Source: Kingdonia uniflora (lineage: Eukaryota > Streptophyta > Magnoliopsida > Ranunculales > Circaeasteraceae). Taken from it: a DNA stretch of 64,000 nucleotides. The notes beneath the pieces are model-generated. The model did not search any database, was not told where the DNA came from, and saw only the letters and a program-made list of their open reading frames with translations. This document shows positions 9,955-20,443 of this stretch, in pieces (within the stretch, counting starts at the first letter, position 1; every line of letters starts with the position of its first letter). The position numbers were made by a program, and so were the translations under genes. The DNA is taken from positions 3,596,001 through 3,660,000 of the forward strand of contig JACGCM010001844.1 of the NCBI GenBank assembly GCA_014058105.1. The letters are read 5' to 3'.

Positions 9955-11650
9955 ATGGATCCTAACTTGATTATTTAAGATTAATAGATTCTAAAAGATT
10001 TGGAGGTACCATAAATCGTCCGCCCTTCTTCGATGACAAGGATTATCCTTATTAGAAAGTCTGAATGGTTGCATTCTTACAATCACTAAGAAAAGATGTA
10101 TGGATTGCGATCGAGGTTGGATGGACACACCCTACCATGATAAAATGAATGGGTAATGAAGCTGAAGAGGTAATTAATCCTAGGAATCAATGGTCTAAGG
10201 AGGAAAAGGAAGCTGCTGGTTATAATAATAAGGGTCGCAATGCTATTTTTATGGCTATGAGCCCAAGTGAGTTTCAACACATATCTGCTTGTACTACTTT
10301 GAAAGAAGCTTAGGACATATTAGTTTAAACTCACGAATGCGGTGATACAGTTAAGGAAAGAAAATTGCAAATGCTCACCTCACAATTCAAGAATATTCAA
10401 ATATATGGGAATTAACCCGTTGATGAGTTTTAGGCGAGACTAAGTGACATTGTCAACACTGGTGATGTATTAGGTGTAGCTTACTCAGATGTTCAAATTG
10501 TTCACAAATTCTTGAGCTCTCCTCCCAAGAGCTTTAGATCTAGATGTGATACTATAGAGGAAGCTCAAGATCTTAAAAAAATAAAACCAGGCACACTTGC
10601 TGGAAAATTACAAACATTTAAACTCGATATGCATATACCCTAAGAAGAATAAGAATGTTGCTTTTAAGTCTTCATCTCCCTCTTTGTCCTCTAAAGGTAC
10701 CAAAGAAGCTCATAACTCGTATTATTCAGATGATAATGATGGGTTTGATATGGATTCACAAATTGCATCTATAAGCAACCAGCTTGAAAACCTTATGAAA
10801 AAATATTAATTTCAAAAGCAACGGCAATCGATGAATTATAAGTCGTGTACCTATGATCAAGTTAAATTGAATAATCGGCAGATCAACTCTGACACTGACC
10901 TAAGTCAAGTTAAATGTTATAAGTGTCATAAGTTTGGTCATTATGAACATAGTTGCCCTAATAAAGATTCTGGTAATAATAACATTACTATGAATATTAT
11001 TGTTACTTGGGATGATAATAATGACGAATTTGATGCAAATAATGATCATTCTCAATGAGATAAAATAGCTTGAAGGTGAGAAACAAGGTCTCCATGAGAC
11101 GATTATGATTTTAAAAAAAGAAGTTCATGATGCTTAGGAGAAAAAGAAATCAACTTTGGACAAACTTGATAAGTCCAAGCTTGATTTAGTTTACTCTCAG
11201 CAGAAACTTAATTTTTTTTGTCATGGAGCAAAAAATATTGATAAGATGTTATATATGGGGAAAACTGATACTGACAAAATGGGTCAAGGATATAAGGATC
11301 ATGACTCTAATGCCAAGACTCCTCAAGTCACAAAATTTGTCAAAATAGTAATTGATTTACCTTTGTCCAAGCATAATGTAATATCCATCACTCATAATCA
11401 AGCCAAGAGGCTTTCCTTTACTCAAAATTTTTATTGTCAACCTTGTGGTCAAAAGGGGTCATATTGCTTTTTATTGTAGATTTGTTGAACCCTATCGATC
11501 ATATATGAGACTATCTAATTGAAAAGACATAACCCAAACATGAATTCCTCTATTGTAAAAAGTGAGAATGTGAGTAGGTGGTTTGCTTAAGAAACATCAC
11601 CTCGAAAAGTTATTCGGGTTGTTTGGGTACGAAAGGATGACTTGTCGCCA
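9955..11650 (+). pseudogene. gag of Sirevirus-like Copia element F
   Basis: The plus strand reads RPPFFDDKDYPY, then KDVWIAIEVGWTHPT, NAIFMAMSPSEFQHIS, ARLSDIVNTGDVLG and FLSSPPKSFRS, the order of a Copia gag (UBN2-type) protein. A CCHC zinc knuckle is intact at about 10,915-10,956 (CYKCHKFGHYEHSC). After it come Asn/Asp-rich and coiled-coil-like segments, and near 11,600 a WVRKDD segment in the place where Copia gag joins protease. Stops sit at former Trp or Arg codons (TAG 10,053-10,055, TGA 10,062-10,064, TAG 10,311-10,313). There is no recognisable protease, integrase or RT after it. Confidence 0.8.
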
Positions 11651-13567
11651 CAGATAAGGTAATGAATCTAAACTGAGATGGGTTATCAATGTATACTTCA
11701 TGATTAGGTACATTTCTTACCCTGTCTCATTTTGGTTATTTTTTTATTTTTTATTTATGTTTAAGACAGTAGGGTATTGTTTTGATTTTATTTGCACTTT
11801 ACATTTTATGAGCTTTTGTATGGAGAATATTCTTGCTAGACTTGGACTATGCTTTTATGATATATTCATTTATGTAATAATTATTTGGTAAAATTACTAT
11901 TTATAATAGTGAGTGATCCCCCAGTTTAAACTAAAAGCTCATCGTGATTAAAACCATGTGAGGATAACTGTAAAGACTTCATACCTAATGTTATGTGAGG
12001 ATCTAGCCTTTTTACAAGCTTCAAGTGTTATTTCATAAAAAAATTCTAGATTCAACATTTTTTTTCATAAACTCATTTTTTTATAATCAATTGTCGATGG
12101 TAACTTCAAGTTCAAGTTAGTCTACTAGAACATTCCCTATACTTGTTTCAAGGCAAAAAAGATATTATGTAAGATCGAAGATATGATAATAGGCATTCTT
12201 ATTGTTACACTTTTGTTTGGCCTTTGTCTATGCTTACCCAAAATTTTATCCCCTTACAGCCTTTTGTACCTTAAAATATGTCATTTGTTCAATATCCAAC
12301 TCCTTTTTGACCCATTTGTTTTGAGACTTTTCAGTAAAATACAAATAAAGAAAGGAGTAAAACCATGTGGTTTTAGTGATGGAGATGAATATAAGAGGAG
12401 AATATTTCTAATGATTTTATGGTGCATCTATATGATTCTGTCTAGAAATAATATATTTTATATGTACTCGTTAAAAGAAAATAATGAAGGAAGGTGAACT
12501 CAAAATAGAGAGGGAGTAACAATAATTGCTACTCGCTAAGAAAAAAAAGTAGAAGAAAGGTGAACTCAAAATAGAGAAATAGGTGAAGTAAGTGTAACTG
12601 TTTGTCCTAGAATGTCAGTTTAGTGGTGGTGAGAGATAGGGAGTTTATATTTATTAACTTGACACCATTAATGACAATTTTTTTCCTGTCTATCAGATCT
12701 TTCAGCTCACAGTGTGTCGCTTATTTGATGAAATATGAATCATTATTTGCATATTGTTCATATTCATATTTCACACAGAGTGTTTGCTTCTCAATTCTAA
12801 ATTATTTTTGAGTGACCGCACTAGTAAGGCCTAAGTTGAAATAACTTTCCAGTATAGTATTCTGACTGCGGTTGAGTAATATATTAAAAATTGGGTATCT
12901 ATCTGACTATGCACATACACACACCAAGTAATTCATTTAGTGATTATTTTAAAACACATGGGCGATGTCTTAGTCTTTATAAGATATTTTAGATTCATTG
13001 TCTTTCTATAATACTTTGTGTTAGGGGGAGTGTTGTCTTCTTTTGCTAACTTATTTCAGAGACACTCCCCGTGTGTATTTTCCCATTATTTTCAAAAAAA
13101 AAATCATTATTATTATAAATAAATAAAAGGACTTCGTTTTTTTTTCTTCTTTTATTGAGAGTTTCATTGCGGTTGTGATTGATTGTTGGGTTTGTTTATT
13201 GCACTGTGTTTAATTGTTGGAGAATTGGAATATTGGTGTTTGGTTTGTTATTTGGAAGTTGGGTTTTTGTGTCTACTGTCTATTTCTCCTTTTTTCTACT
13301 AATATGAATTGTTTACCCTTTGTTCATCTGTGACAAAAAGAGGGAGAGATGATCCTAACAGGTAAGCCAAGTAAGTTAGGATTTTTTTACTAGATCCCTT
13401 ATTAATTTTGAACGGTTACGTGATGTATCTTAATTAGTGCGCAAGGATTCCAATATATTTGCTATAGGATTGAAGAGTAGCTTTGAGAATGGATGCTTAG
13501 TGATTGAGTCAATCCACCGAGTTTTATTTTTTATTTTTTATAGTTGTAGCTTTTGTCACAAAATGAA
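11651..13567 (+). other. non-coding 3' region of element F with polypurine-tract-like motifs
   Basis: About 1.9 kb between gag and the 3' LTR lacks pol coding. It holds several G-rich tracts of the type used as polypurine tracts: TTAGGGGGAGTG at 13,021-13,032, CAAAAAGAGGGAGAGATG near 13,334-13,351 and CCAAAGGGGGAGATT at 13,568-13,582. Multiple such tracts before the 3' LTR are a described feature of Sireviruses. Short open frames here have no protein motif. Confidence 0.6.
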
Positions 13568-13582
13568 CCAAAGGGGGAGATT
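13568..13582 (+). promoter_or_regulatory. polypurine tract of element F
   Basis: CCAAAGGGGGAGATT directly precedes the 3' LTR. It primes plus-strand DNA synthesis in LTR retrotransposons; position and sequence are typical for SIRE/Maximus-like Copia elements. Confidence 0.8.
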
Positions 13583-14112
13583 AAAATATACATATTTGGA
13601 GTTTGTTTCATTTTGTGTATAGAATAGGTGTCAACACTACCTCATGGTTATTCGTCGTCAGAGAGTATACGTGGAGCGACTACCGATGGACTAACACTAA
13701 ATAGGTATGTGGGTTTGTACCTCTTCGCTCTAAAAACTCAAGCCGCTAGTATTTTACAAAAGGTCAAAAAATGAATAATGCTTTTTTGAACAAAATAAGT
13801 TTTTGTTCGAACAAAACTTTTCTCTGTTCAAACATTTTACTTAGACCACTGTTTCCTCAAATAGGATCATTGGTTCTGTTCGAACAAAGAAATAATTTGT
13901 TCAAACAGACTTCGGGATTTCTGTTTTTTGATAAAAGACATCATTTCTTATTTTTGTTTTTTAACCCTTTAAAAAGAAACTTTTCTAGGGATTGAAATTT
14001 TTGGGAGAAGAGAGATTTCAAAGAGGAATTCAATATGAAGTAAAACTCAAATTAAATCAATCAAAGATTTTGAAAACCTAATCTTGATTTGAAAAGTTTG
14101 TGCGTTTTGAAT
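13581..14112 (+). repeat. 3' LTR of Copia element F, truncated
   Basis: This copy aligns with the first 540 bases of the 5' LTR and is clearly diverged from it, so the insertion is old. It stops at about 14,112, where a CACTA-like sequence begins, so roughly 400 bases of its right side are missing. Confidence 0.8.
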
Positions 14113-14900
14113 TCTTAAAAAAAAAGGATTTTAGCAATGGGATTAATATGTTGCTAAAGCCTTTTAACGATGTGTAATGACCGTCATACAACTTCCGTTA
14201 ATGGTGGTGTTAACAAAAGTTTGACGGCGGACAAGCCCGTCGCCGTATATAATTTATTTTACAACAAATATAACTCATCGTTAAATATTACCTATTCACG
14301 GCGGTACATCCCATCAGTAAAAAGATTTTTCTGCCGCTAAATAGCATATGACACCATCTATAGCAATATATTAATTTCATCAGTTTATCAAATGAATAAT
14401 TATTTTAGCGACTATAAGCACAACCTGACAAAATCTATATTAGTAGGCCGAAAAAAACTTGCAAATAATTACAAATTACACAATAAAGTGTATATTTTAT
14501 TCATAAAGATATACTTACAATCTGTAAATTTTAATAATTTAATTGAACCACATTCGCATCAACTACAATAAATTTCTTTCAGCTCTATAGGTTATGTCTT
14601 TGATGTTGCTCCAGCCAAATCAGTATATAGCTTCAAAATTCATCATGTTCCCATTTACAAGAACTGCTGTAATCTTCTTTGAGCAATGGAAAAATGACCT
14701 CGAAGACTTACAGTTTCACTCTACCAGTTGAGTCCTCATTTTCTCTTTATCCAAAAAACCCTAAGAAAAATTTAAGTGAAAAAAAAGGAATGAGCAAATG
14801 AATTATTTCCACCATACTGAGGTACTATGAATGAAGGTGTTTAGGTTATGAAAATAACACGCTGAAAATTGTGCTAAGTGTTAGATCCTTCATACCCAAG
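14113..14900. mobile_element. CACTA-like (En/Spm) remnant
   Basis: AAAAAAGGATTTTAGCAATGGG opens a region with degenerate GACGG/CCGTC and TTAGCRRYG words: TTTAGCAA...TTGCTAAA (14,130-14,158, an 8-bp perfect palindromic pair), TTTTAACGATG, ACCGTCAT, GCCCGTCGCC, TCACGGCGG and GCCGCTAAATAG. Such repeated, inverted GCGACGG motifs are typical of subterminal regions of plant CACTA elements. No CACTA terminus or transposase coding was found, so this is a fragment. The right limit is uncertain. Confidence 0.5.
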
Positions 14901-14934
14901 TAAACAAATAAAAACATACTCTAAGGGGCAAATT

Positions 14935-15499
14935 CCGGAACTTGACCTCAAGTTTCAGCTTTGACCATCATACATTCACTTGACCTCGTCAACATGCGAT
15001 CACGTGGCACATTTATTACAAACTATGGAACAGTTACAAAGAATGGCTTATTTCTCATTCTCGACCTATGTTTAGATATCGGCGTCCACACCAACAAATC
15101 AATTCAATGAGCACTCAGAGTCATTAAAGAAGCCCTTACAAAACATAAGGATCAGACCATTACATAATCAGTTTAAAGACTCATCAAAATCATATTACAA
15201 TGTTTATCATTAAAGGTAATTATGGTCATCGAACAGTCATATTGTAAGACCTATTAATAAGACCAGAGAACTACAAATTAAGGAGACTTTTCCTATCAAG
15301 AAAGTCTATACAAAACTATATAGAGCATTCTTTGTAATAGCTAGTCACTCTCAATAAGATCAATCTTTCTAAATCCTCAAGAGAGGGCATAGTTTTTAAC
15401 CTATTCAAATCTTGTGCTAGTGATTACTTGTTTCTTACTAGTGTTTTGATCGTATTTGGTGTGAGAAACTAAGTTTGAGAGACAAATTTGGTTCTTACA
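14935..15499 (+). repeat. 5' LTR of element A
   Basis: It ends GGTTCTTACA immediately before the primer binding site. Internal blocks CTCAATAAGATCAATC and TAGTTTTTAACCTATTCAAA match LTRs E and D at a distance. The left limit, just after CTCTAAGGGGCAAATTCC, is approximate. Confidence 0.65.
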
Positions 15500-15520
15500 T
15501 TTGGTACTGTCTGTGGGAAC
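15500..15520 (+). promoter_or_regulatory. primer binding site of element A
   Basis: TTTGGTACTGTCTGTGGGAA follows the LTR end TTACA, at the same place as in elements B and D. Confidence 0.8.
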
Positions 15521-15989
15521 GAAGCAATTAGCCACAGTTCTTAGATACAATTAATACTTACTCTCTGCACTGAATGCTACTTCCAAACCAGAATACGCCA
15601 GTTAGCCCAGCAGAAGGAAGTACCACACTGGTAGAATTATGGGCCACTCTAAACTTTGATACAAAAAGACAGGCGGTTCTAGAACAATAGCTGGCAGATG
15701 TAAGGGATGCGATAAAAGTTTTATAGGGACAACAAATAGCAACCCAGAAGACCAAAGACACGCTACCAGCTACCTCAAGAATTTTCGTTCAAGACAGGCT
15801 AGGACCTCATGGCAACAACCAGTGAGTTGATCTTTGATCCAATCATAATCTGCTGGGGGCCGAGCCCATATAGATACTAGGAATCCAACAAAAAGTTGAT
15901 GACATTTCCTCTGAACCCAGGCAAGCTGAAGACCCACACCAAGAAAATTTTTGCATTCCTATACGAGAATGACTAAGTAAAGAAAGTGG

Positions 15990-17190
15990 CGAATACATTC
16001 CCTGGGAAGGATGTATCTAATGTCAGACCATCACAGCCCGTCAATTTGTGACCCAAGAACATGTCGATAAGAGCATCAAAGAATTATTTGAAGCCCATAT
16101 TCAAGTCAACAAAGGCATCTACAACATGTTGCTGAAGAGCCCGATTGCTCAAGATCGATTAGACAGTGAGGTTCCCACCAGTTTTCACGCCCCAAAAATC
16201 CAAAAGTACAAGGGAACAAATCTTGTGGAACACGTCCAAGAATTTCAGGATGCTTTAGGCTTGCATTCTACATCGAACCACATTTTATGCCGCCTCCTTC
16301 CTACCAGTCTAAAGGGCGATCCTTTGCGGTGGTTCCACTCGCTGCAATAAGGTCCATTTACACTTTCGAACAGTTGCGAGAATTTTTCGTCAAGAACTAC
16401 TCGCGCAATGGAGACAAAGAAGAAAGTCTTTATTCTTTGTTTAGCCTTAAACAAATGCCATATGAGAAGCTTGAATCGTTCACTAAGAAATTCTTAGAGT
16501 TGGCCAAAAAGGTAGATAGACTTGATCAGAAGATTACTATTTCTACCTTTACAAATGCTTTGCTCGTAGAAGGTAGAGCGAAGGAGCACCTAATTCTAAA
16601 CAAGCCTGCGACCCTAGAAGATATGATCGAAAAGGTAAATGGCTATATCAATCTCGAACAGATGTTAACCGAAAGACAGAATCCCCAGAAGTCGATCCTG
16701 ACGACAAGAGATTAAACTACATAATGAGATTTCAATTATACTACAGGTTACGGAGGAGATAAAAAATGGATCAAATCTAATAAAGATCGACCTCGGTGAG
16801 GTAGTAGCTTACCAAAGCCATGTATTCCCGAATTGACTGCTACAATAGCCAGCTTATGCCCCATGCTTCAGAAGGATAAATTCTTCCGAAATGCCTAATA
16901 CCTCCAATCCATTGAAAATAGACCATATTGCATACACCACAAAGTCTGATATCATGACAAAGAATATTGCTTCACTTTAAAGAGACTTTTGGAGTACATA
17001 TTTGCGGACGGAAGAATGCACGAGTACATCGTAGACGTAGAAAATTACAAAAATGGGGGTTACAAGATTAATACTGATATCGCACAGATAGTAGAAGGGA
17101 CAGAGGAAAAGTATTTGTACCACATATCCCTCAACCATTTTATAGAGACTCATACGATTAACAGATCGGTTAGATTTACAAGATGATGTT
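15990..17190 (+). pseudogene. gag of element A
   Basis: The retrotransposon gag domain is read in two frames joined near 16,345: first FHAPKIQKYKGTNLVEHVQEF..LLPTSLKGDPLRWFHSL, then SIYTFEQLREFFVKNYSRNG..EESLYSLFSLKQ..ESFTKKFLELAKKVD and TLEDMIEKVNGYINL. The pattern LRWFxxL and F..L...F...Y is typical of PF03732-type gag proteins. Further on, a zinc-knuckle-like PYCIHHKV.YHDKEYC near 16,925 matches the one in element D. One frame change and at least two stops make it a pseudogene. Confidence 0.85.
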
Positions 17191-17289
17191 TTGGCCAATA
17201 CCACGATTTGGCCATGGTCGACAAAGAAACTCGATTACTCCCAAAATCTAGTACTCGATGAACAGGGATCTTCTTCGAGGATGGTGACA

Positions 17290-17760
17290 TTTGCCACAAC
17301 TTTCCTCATCATGACGTACTCATGATCATGTTAAAAATGCGAAACATCATCTTGCATACAATATTGGTAGAAACTGATAGTAGTATCAAGCTACTCTTCC
17401 AAAGTACAATTGATCAGATAGGACTAGCCAATAAAGTTGAGCCTAGTGACATCGATGTCAGTGGTTTCGATCGCTCCAAAGAAGAATGTGTAGAAAAGAT
17501 CATACTTCCTTTTATTGCAGGACCAGCAGTGATTAATGTTGTATTGTACATTATAAACGCAAAATCTCGTTATTTAAGAATCATGGCACGCTGCTGCTGG
17601 CTGCACAATATGAAAGCTATCCTATCGACTTATTACTTGGCATTTGAGTTTGATTGGCATGATGGTCTATATAAAATCAAAGGCAGTCAGAAGCTAGCTC
17701 GAGCTTATAAAAATCCTATAATCATCGTGAAAAAACCACCAGAAAAACAAGCTGCATAGC
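17290..17760 (+). pseudogene. aspartic protease of element A, active site lost
   Basis: The segment HDVLMIMLKMRNIILHTILVETDSSIKLLF is at the place of the protease active site, where related elements have VDTGSS.DILF. Here Asp is Glu and Gly is Asp, so the catalytic Asp-Thr-Gly is destroyed. It continues with a GFDRSKEECVEKIILPF segment and RYLRIMAR.WLH, the usual 'LGR.WLH' region at the protease end, which is also changed. The frame is open for 145 codons from 17,322. Confidence 0.75.
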
Positions 17761-17899
17761 AATTATAAAATACTACAGAGAACCAGCTACCAAGTACGGA
17801 AATCACAGAATACGTCGAGATTAATGGAGACAAATAGGAACTTACATTGTGACTCTTTTGCCTACAACTAAGCAAAATACTCATATTTTATTTTAAAAA

Positions 17900-18750
17900 G
17901 ATAATGATGACATTTTTGCATGGACATTACATGAAATGCCAGGCATCAACCCAACTTTGGCTTGCCACAAGCTTAGCTTAAAAGGCAAAGCTGAGGCAAT
18001 CAAACAAAAATAGAGGACATTAGTACCAAGACTACGAGAAGAAGTTAATAAAGAGATTAACAAACTCATTTAATTTGGTTTTATCCAGAAAGTTAATTAC
18101 CCTAACTGGATCTCGAATATCGTAGCAGTCCTGAAGAAAAATGGCAAAATCAGAGTATGCGTGGATTTCAAAGACTTAAATAAACATGCTCTGAAATATA
18201 GTTTTCCCCTTCATATTATTAACCATATGCTCTATTCAACTGCGGGACATGAATTTTTATCCATGATGAACGCCACGTCAGGGTAGAATCAAATACCCCT
18301 TTTTGCCCGAAGATCAAGAAAAAATAGCTTTTATCACAGAACATTGATTATATTGTTACAAAGTTATGCCTTTCGGCCTCTAGAACGCCAGAGCCACTTA
18401 TCAAAGATTGAAAGGCCATCTCGAATAAACAATGGAAGTTTACATTGATGAAATACTGTCTAAAAGTCTCAACAAGGAAAACCATCTCGCAGATTTGTAC
18501 ACGACCTTTGAAATTCTTTGATCATATAAAATGAGACTAAATCCTGTCAAATGCCAATTCGCAGTCCAATCGATAAATTCTTGGGACATTTGATTAGAAA
18601 ACAAGGTATCAAAGCTGACCCAGATAACATCCGTGCCCTGTTATCCATACCTTCACCAAAGACAAAGAATGGTGTCCAAAAGTTAGCCGACAAAATAGCA
18701 GCAATAAATTGTTTTGTTTCCAAATCTTTAGACCGGTGTATATGGTAATT
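17900..18750 (+). pseudogene. reverse transcriptase of element A
   Basis: Recognisable pieces are WTLHEMPGINPTLACHKL, LVPRLREEVNKEINKL, NWISNIVAVLKKNGKIRVC with VDFKDLNKHA, EFLSMMNATSG and KFLGHLIRKQGIKADPDNI. The polymerase YVDD region near 18,440 is broken by stops and frame changes (VYIDEILS remains, with Asp-Glu in place of Asp-Asp). It was a Ty3/Gypsy RT; it cannot be functional. Confidence 0.8.
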
Positions 18751-18839
18751 TGACATTCTACGAGAAGGGACGAAGAAAGGCAAAACTCAAAAAGATCCAG
18801 AGATTGAGTAGACCATAGAATGTGAAGCAACATTTCAAG

Positions 18840-19346
18840 AACTGAAAAACTACTTAGAGAAACTATCAGTAATTAGTACACCCACAGAAGGAGAAGAGCT
18901 TACGGTGTACCTTGCAGTTACTGATATATCACTCTGTTCCGTTCTCATTCAACTTGACGAGAAGATGGAAAAACCCATCTATTTCATCAGTAAGACTCTT
19001 ACACATCACTGAGGTTAAAATACTATTTCCAAGCTTATGGTACACTAAGATCTAAAAACTATTCCTAACCCTCGTTTACACATCACTAAAGCTAAAATAC
19101 CATTTCCAAGGTCATTCAGTTCGGGTAATGACAAATTACCCCCTGGGCGAAGTTCTATCCAAACGGGTGAAATCCAGACGAGTTCAACAATGGTCGGTTA
19201 CTCTTGGCGAACATGATATACGTTTTGAACCATGGCATTCTAAAAAAGAGCAAGCAGTAGCAAAAATTTTTCACAGATTTTCCAGTAGACGACTTGATTG
19301 GGAAGAGGATAGTACCGATATAAATGAAGAACCGTTTAAAGAATAA
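18840..19346 (+). pseudogene. RNase H (first, Ty3/Gypsy type) of element A
   Basis: The segment ELTVYLAVTDISLCSVLIQLDEKMEKPIYFISKTL is the connection/RNase H region that follows RT in Gypsy elements. The end is read as MTNYPLGEVL..RVKSRRVQQWSVTLGEHDIRFEPW plus KKEQAVAKIFHRF, matching the usual 'TDHPL..IL..P..SGR..KW...L.E.DI.Y.PR...KAQ..ADFL'. A small local duplication near 19,010-19,105 (ACACATCACT.A.GCTAAAATAC repeated) and stops disrupt it. Confidence 0.75.
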
Positions 19347-19370
19347 TTGGATTGGGTATCCAAAAAAGGT

Positions 19371-19538
19371 TAACGCCTTTTAACTGACGATTCTGCCAGA
19401 CTAGCTGGGTCAAGCACCGGGATAGTCCTTATCAAACCCTCTAATGATAGAATTGACACTTTTTAAGTGACGATTTTCCCAGACCAGCTGGGTCAGGCAC
19501 CGGGATAGTCCTTATCAAACCCTCCAATTATAGAATTG
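19371..19538. repeat. 84-bp tandem duplication within the second RNase H
   Basis: GACGATTCTGCCAGACTAGC begins at 19,385 and GACGATTTTCCCAGACCAGC at 19,469. Both are followed by CACCGGGATAGTCCTTATCA. The period of 84 keeps the reading frame. Confidence 0.9.
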
Positions 19539-19787
19539 AGAAATTAGTCCGACTCAACTTCGATGCTACCAACAATGAAATAGAATACGAGGTACTAATC
19601 CACGGACTGGATATGGCACTGGAGATCTGTGTGCCCAAATTATCTGTTTAAGCAGATTCTTTATTAATCGTAAACCATTATACAGATAAATATCAAAAAA
19701 ATGGAAAGATGGTAGATTATACAGCAGCGGTAGCTGGCAGAATGAGCAGATTTCAAAAGGCTATAATCGAACATGTAGTAGTATATT
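19371..19787 (+). pseudogene. second (archaeal-type) RNase H of element A, 5' part, with in-frame duplication
   Basis: TDDSARLAGSSTGIVLIKPSND, then LNFDATNNEIEYEVLIHGLDMAL and ADSLLIVNHYTDKY match the extra RNase H domain (RVT_3 type: TDGS...GAG, ATNNEAEYEAL, SDSQL) that marks Tat-lineage elements. The first segment is present twice in tandem (19,371-19,454 and 19,455-19,538, period 84 bases or 28 codons), the second copy more eroded. The domain is cut at 19,787 by element B and continues at 28,665 with PRRENKHSDSLTYLAG, the usual end (PR.EN..ADALA.LA). Confidence 0.85.
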
Positions 19788-20247
19788 TCTCAGATTCGAC
19801 AAAGGTAAGCCCGCATAACATAGTTGAAGACAACCCAGCATTCGAGAAGTTTCTACATGTACAACCACAAGTCCTCGACCTACAAAAGTAGTCATTGTAC
19901 GTGGTCAAAGAGAGCCGTCGGAGATCTGCGAAGTTCGCCTACTACCCCCGAAATAGGAAACTATTTTTCTTTTGGAAAACTGCCTGTATCTACTATAAAT
20001 ACATGTAGATAATAGATTATACATATCCGTAACTTTACTATTCGTTCTTTCTTATTATACTATCACCCAACAAATTGTAATAACTAGCAAACTATTGGAT
20101 TTTACATCAAAATCCTCCTGGAGGTCATGGTTTTTTTCTGCCTTTACTAAATTTCTACGTAAAATCTTATTCGCTCAAGCTCTTTATTGTACCATCCTTA
20201 CTAAAATTATTGGTGAAGATTATCCTCCCAAAAAACACACCATTACA
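19788..20247 (+). repeat. 5' LTR of element B
   Basis: It ends CACACCATTACA before the primer binding site. It shares AGAGCCGTCGGAGATCTGCG, the TATA region, GTAATAACTAG, TCATGG(T)TTTTTCT and TTTCTACGTAAAA with the LTR of element C (34.5-34.9 kb) and the first part with the 3' LTR remnant at 28.5 kb. Confidence 0.8.
19994..20001 (+). promoter_or_regulatory. TATA box of LTR B
   Basis: TATAAATA about 250 bases before the LTR end. The related LTR C has TATAAATA at 34,640-34,647 in the same context (CTACTATAAATACA against CATTATAAATACA). Position and conservation fit the RNA polymerase II promoter of the LTR. Confidence 0.55.
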
Positions 20248-20267
20248 ATTGCCACCGTCTGTGGGAA
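20248..20267 (+). promoter_or_regulatory. primer binding site of element B
   Basis: ATTGCCACCGTCTGTGGGAA follows the LTR end, aligned with the sites of elements A and D. Confidence 0.8.
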
Positions 20268-20443
20268 AACCATATTTTTCTTTACCATCTCTAATCTAAA
20301 AATAATCTGATGACAAACATGAATCTCTGAAACCATTCTAGTACGCTGAGGGACCATGAGATTAACCCGATACCAAAAAAATTGATCTATCCAGTACAGT
20401 TATCGAACTACCTGGATAAAAGGAATCTGACCAAGTCTAGAGG

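Noticed and set aside
11700..12811. Plus-strand frames of 60-104 codons in the Copia internal region, some hydrophobic
   Set aside because: AT-rich sequence rich in Phe, Leu and Ile codons by composition; no pol motif and no start context.
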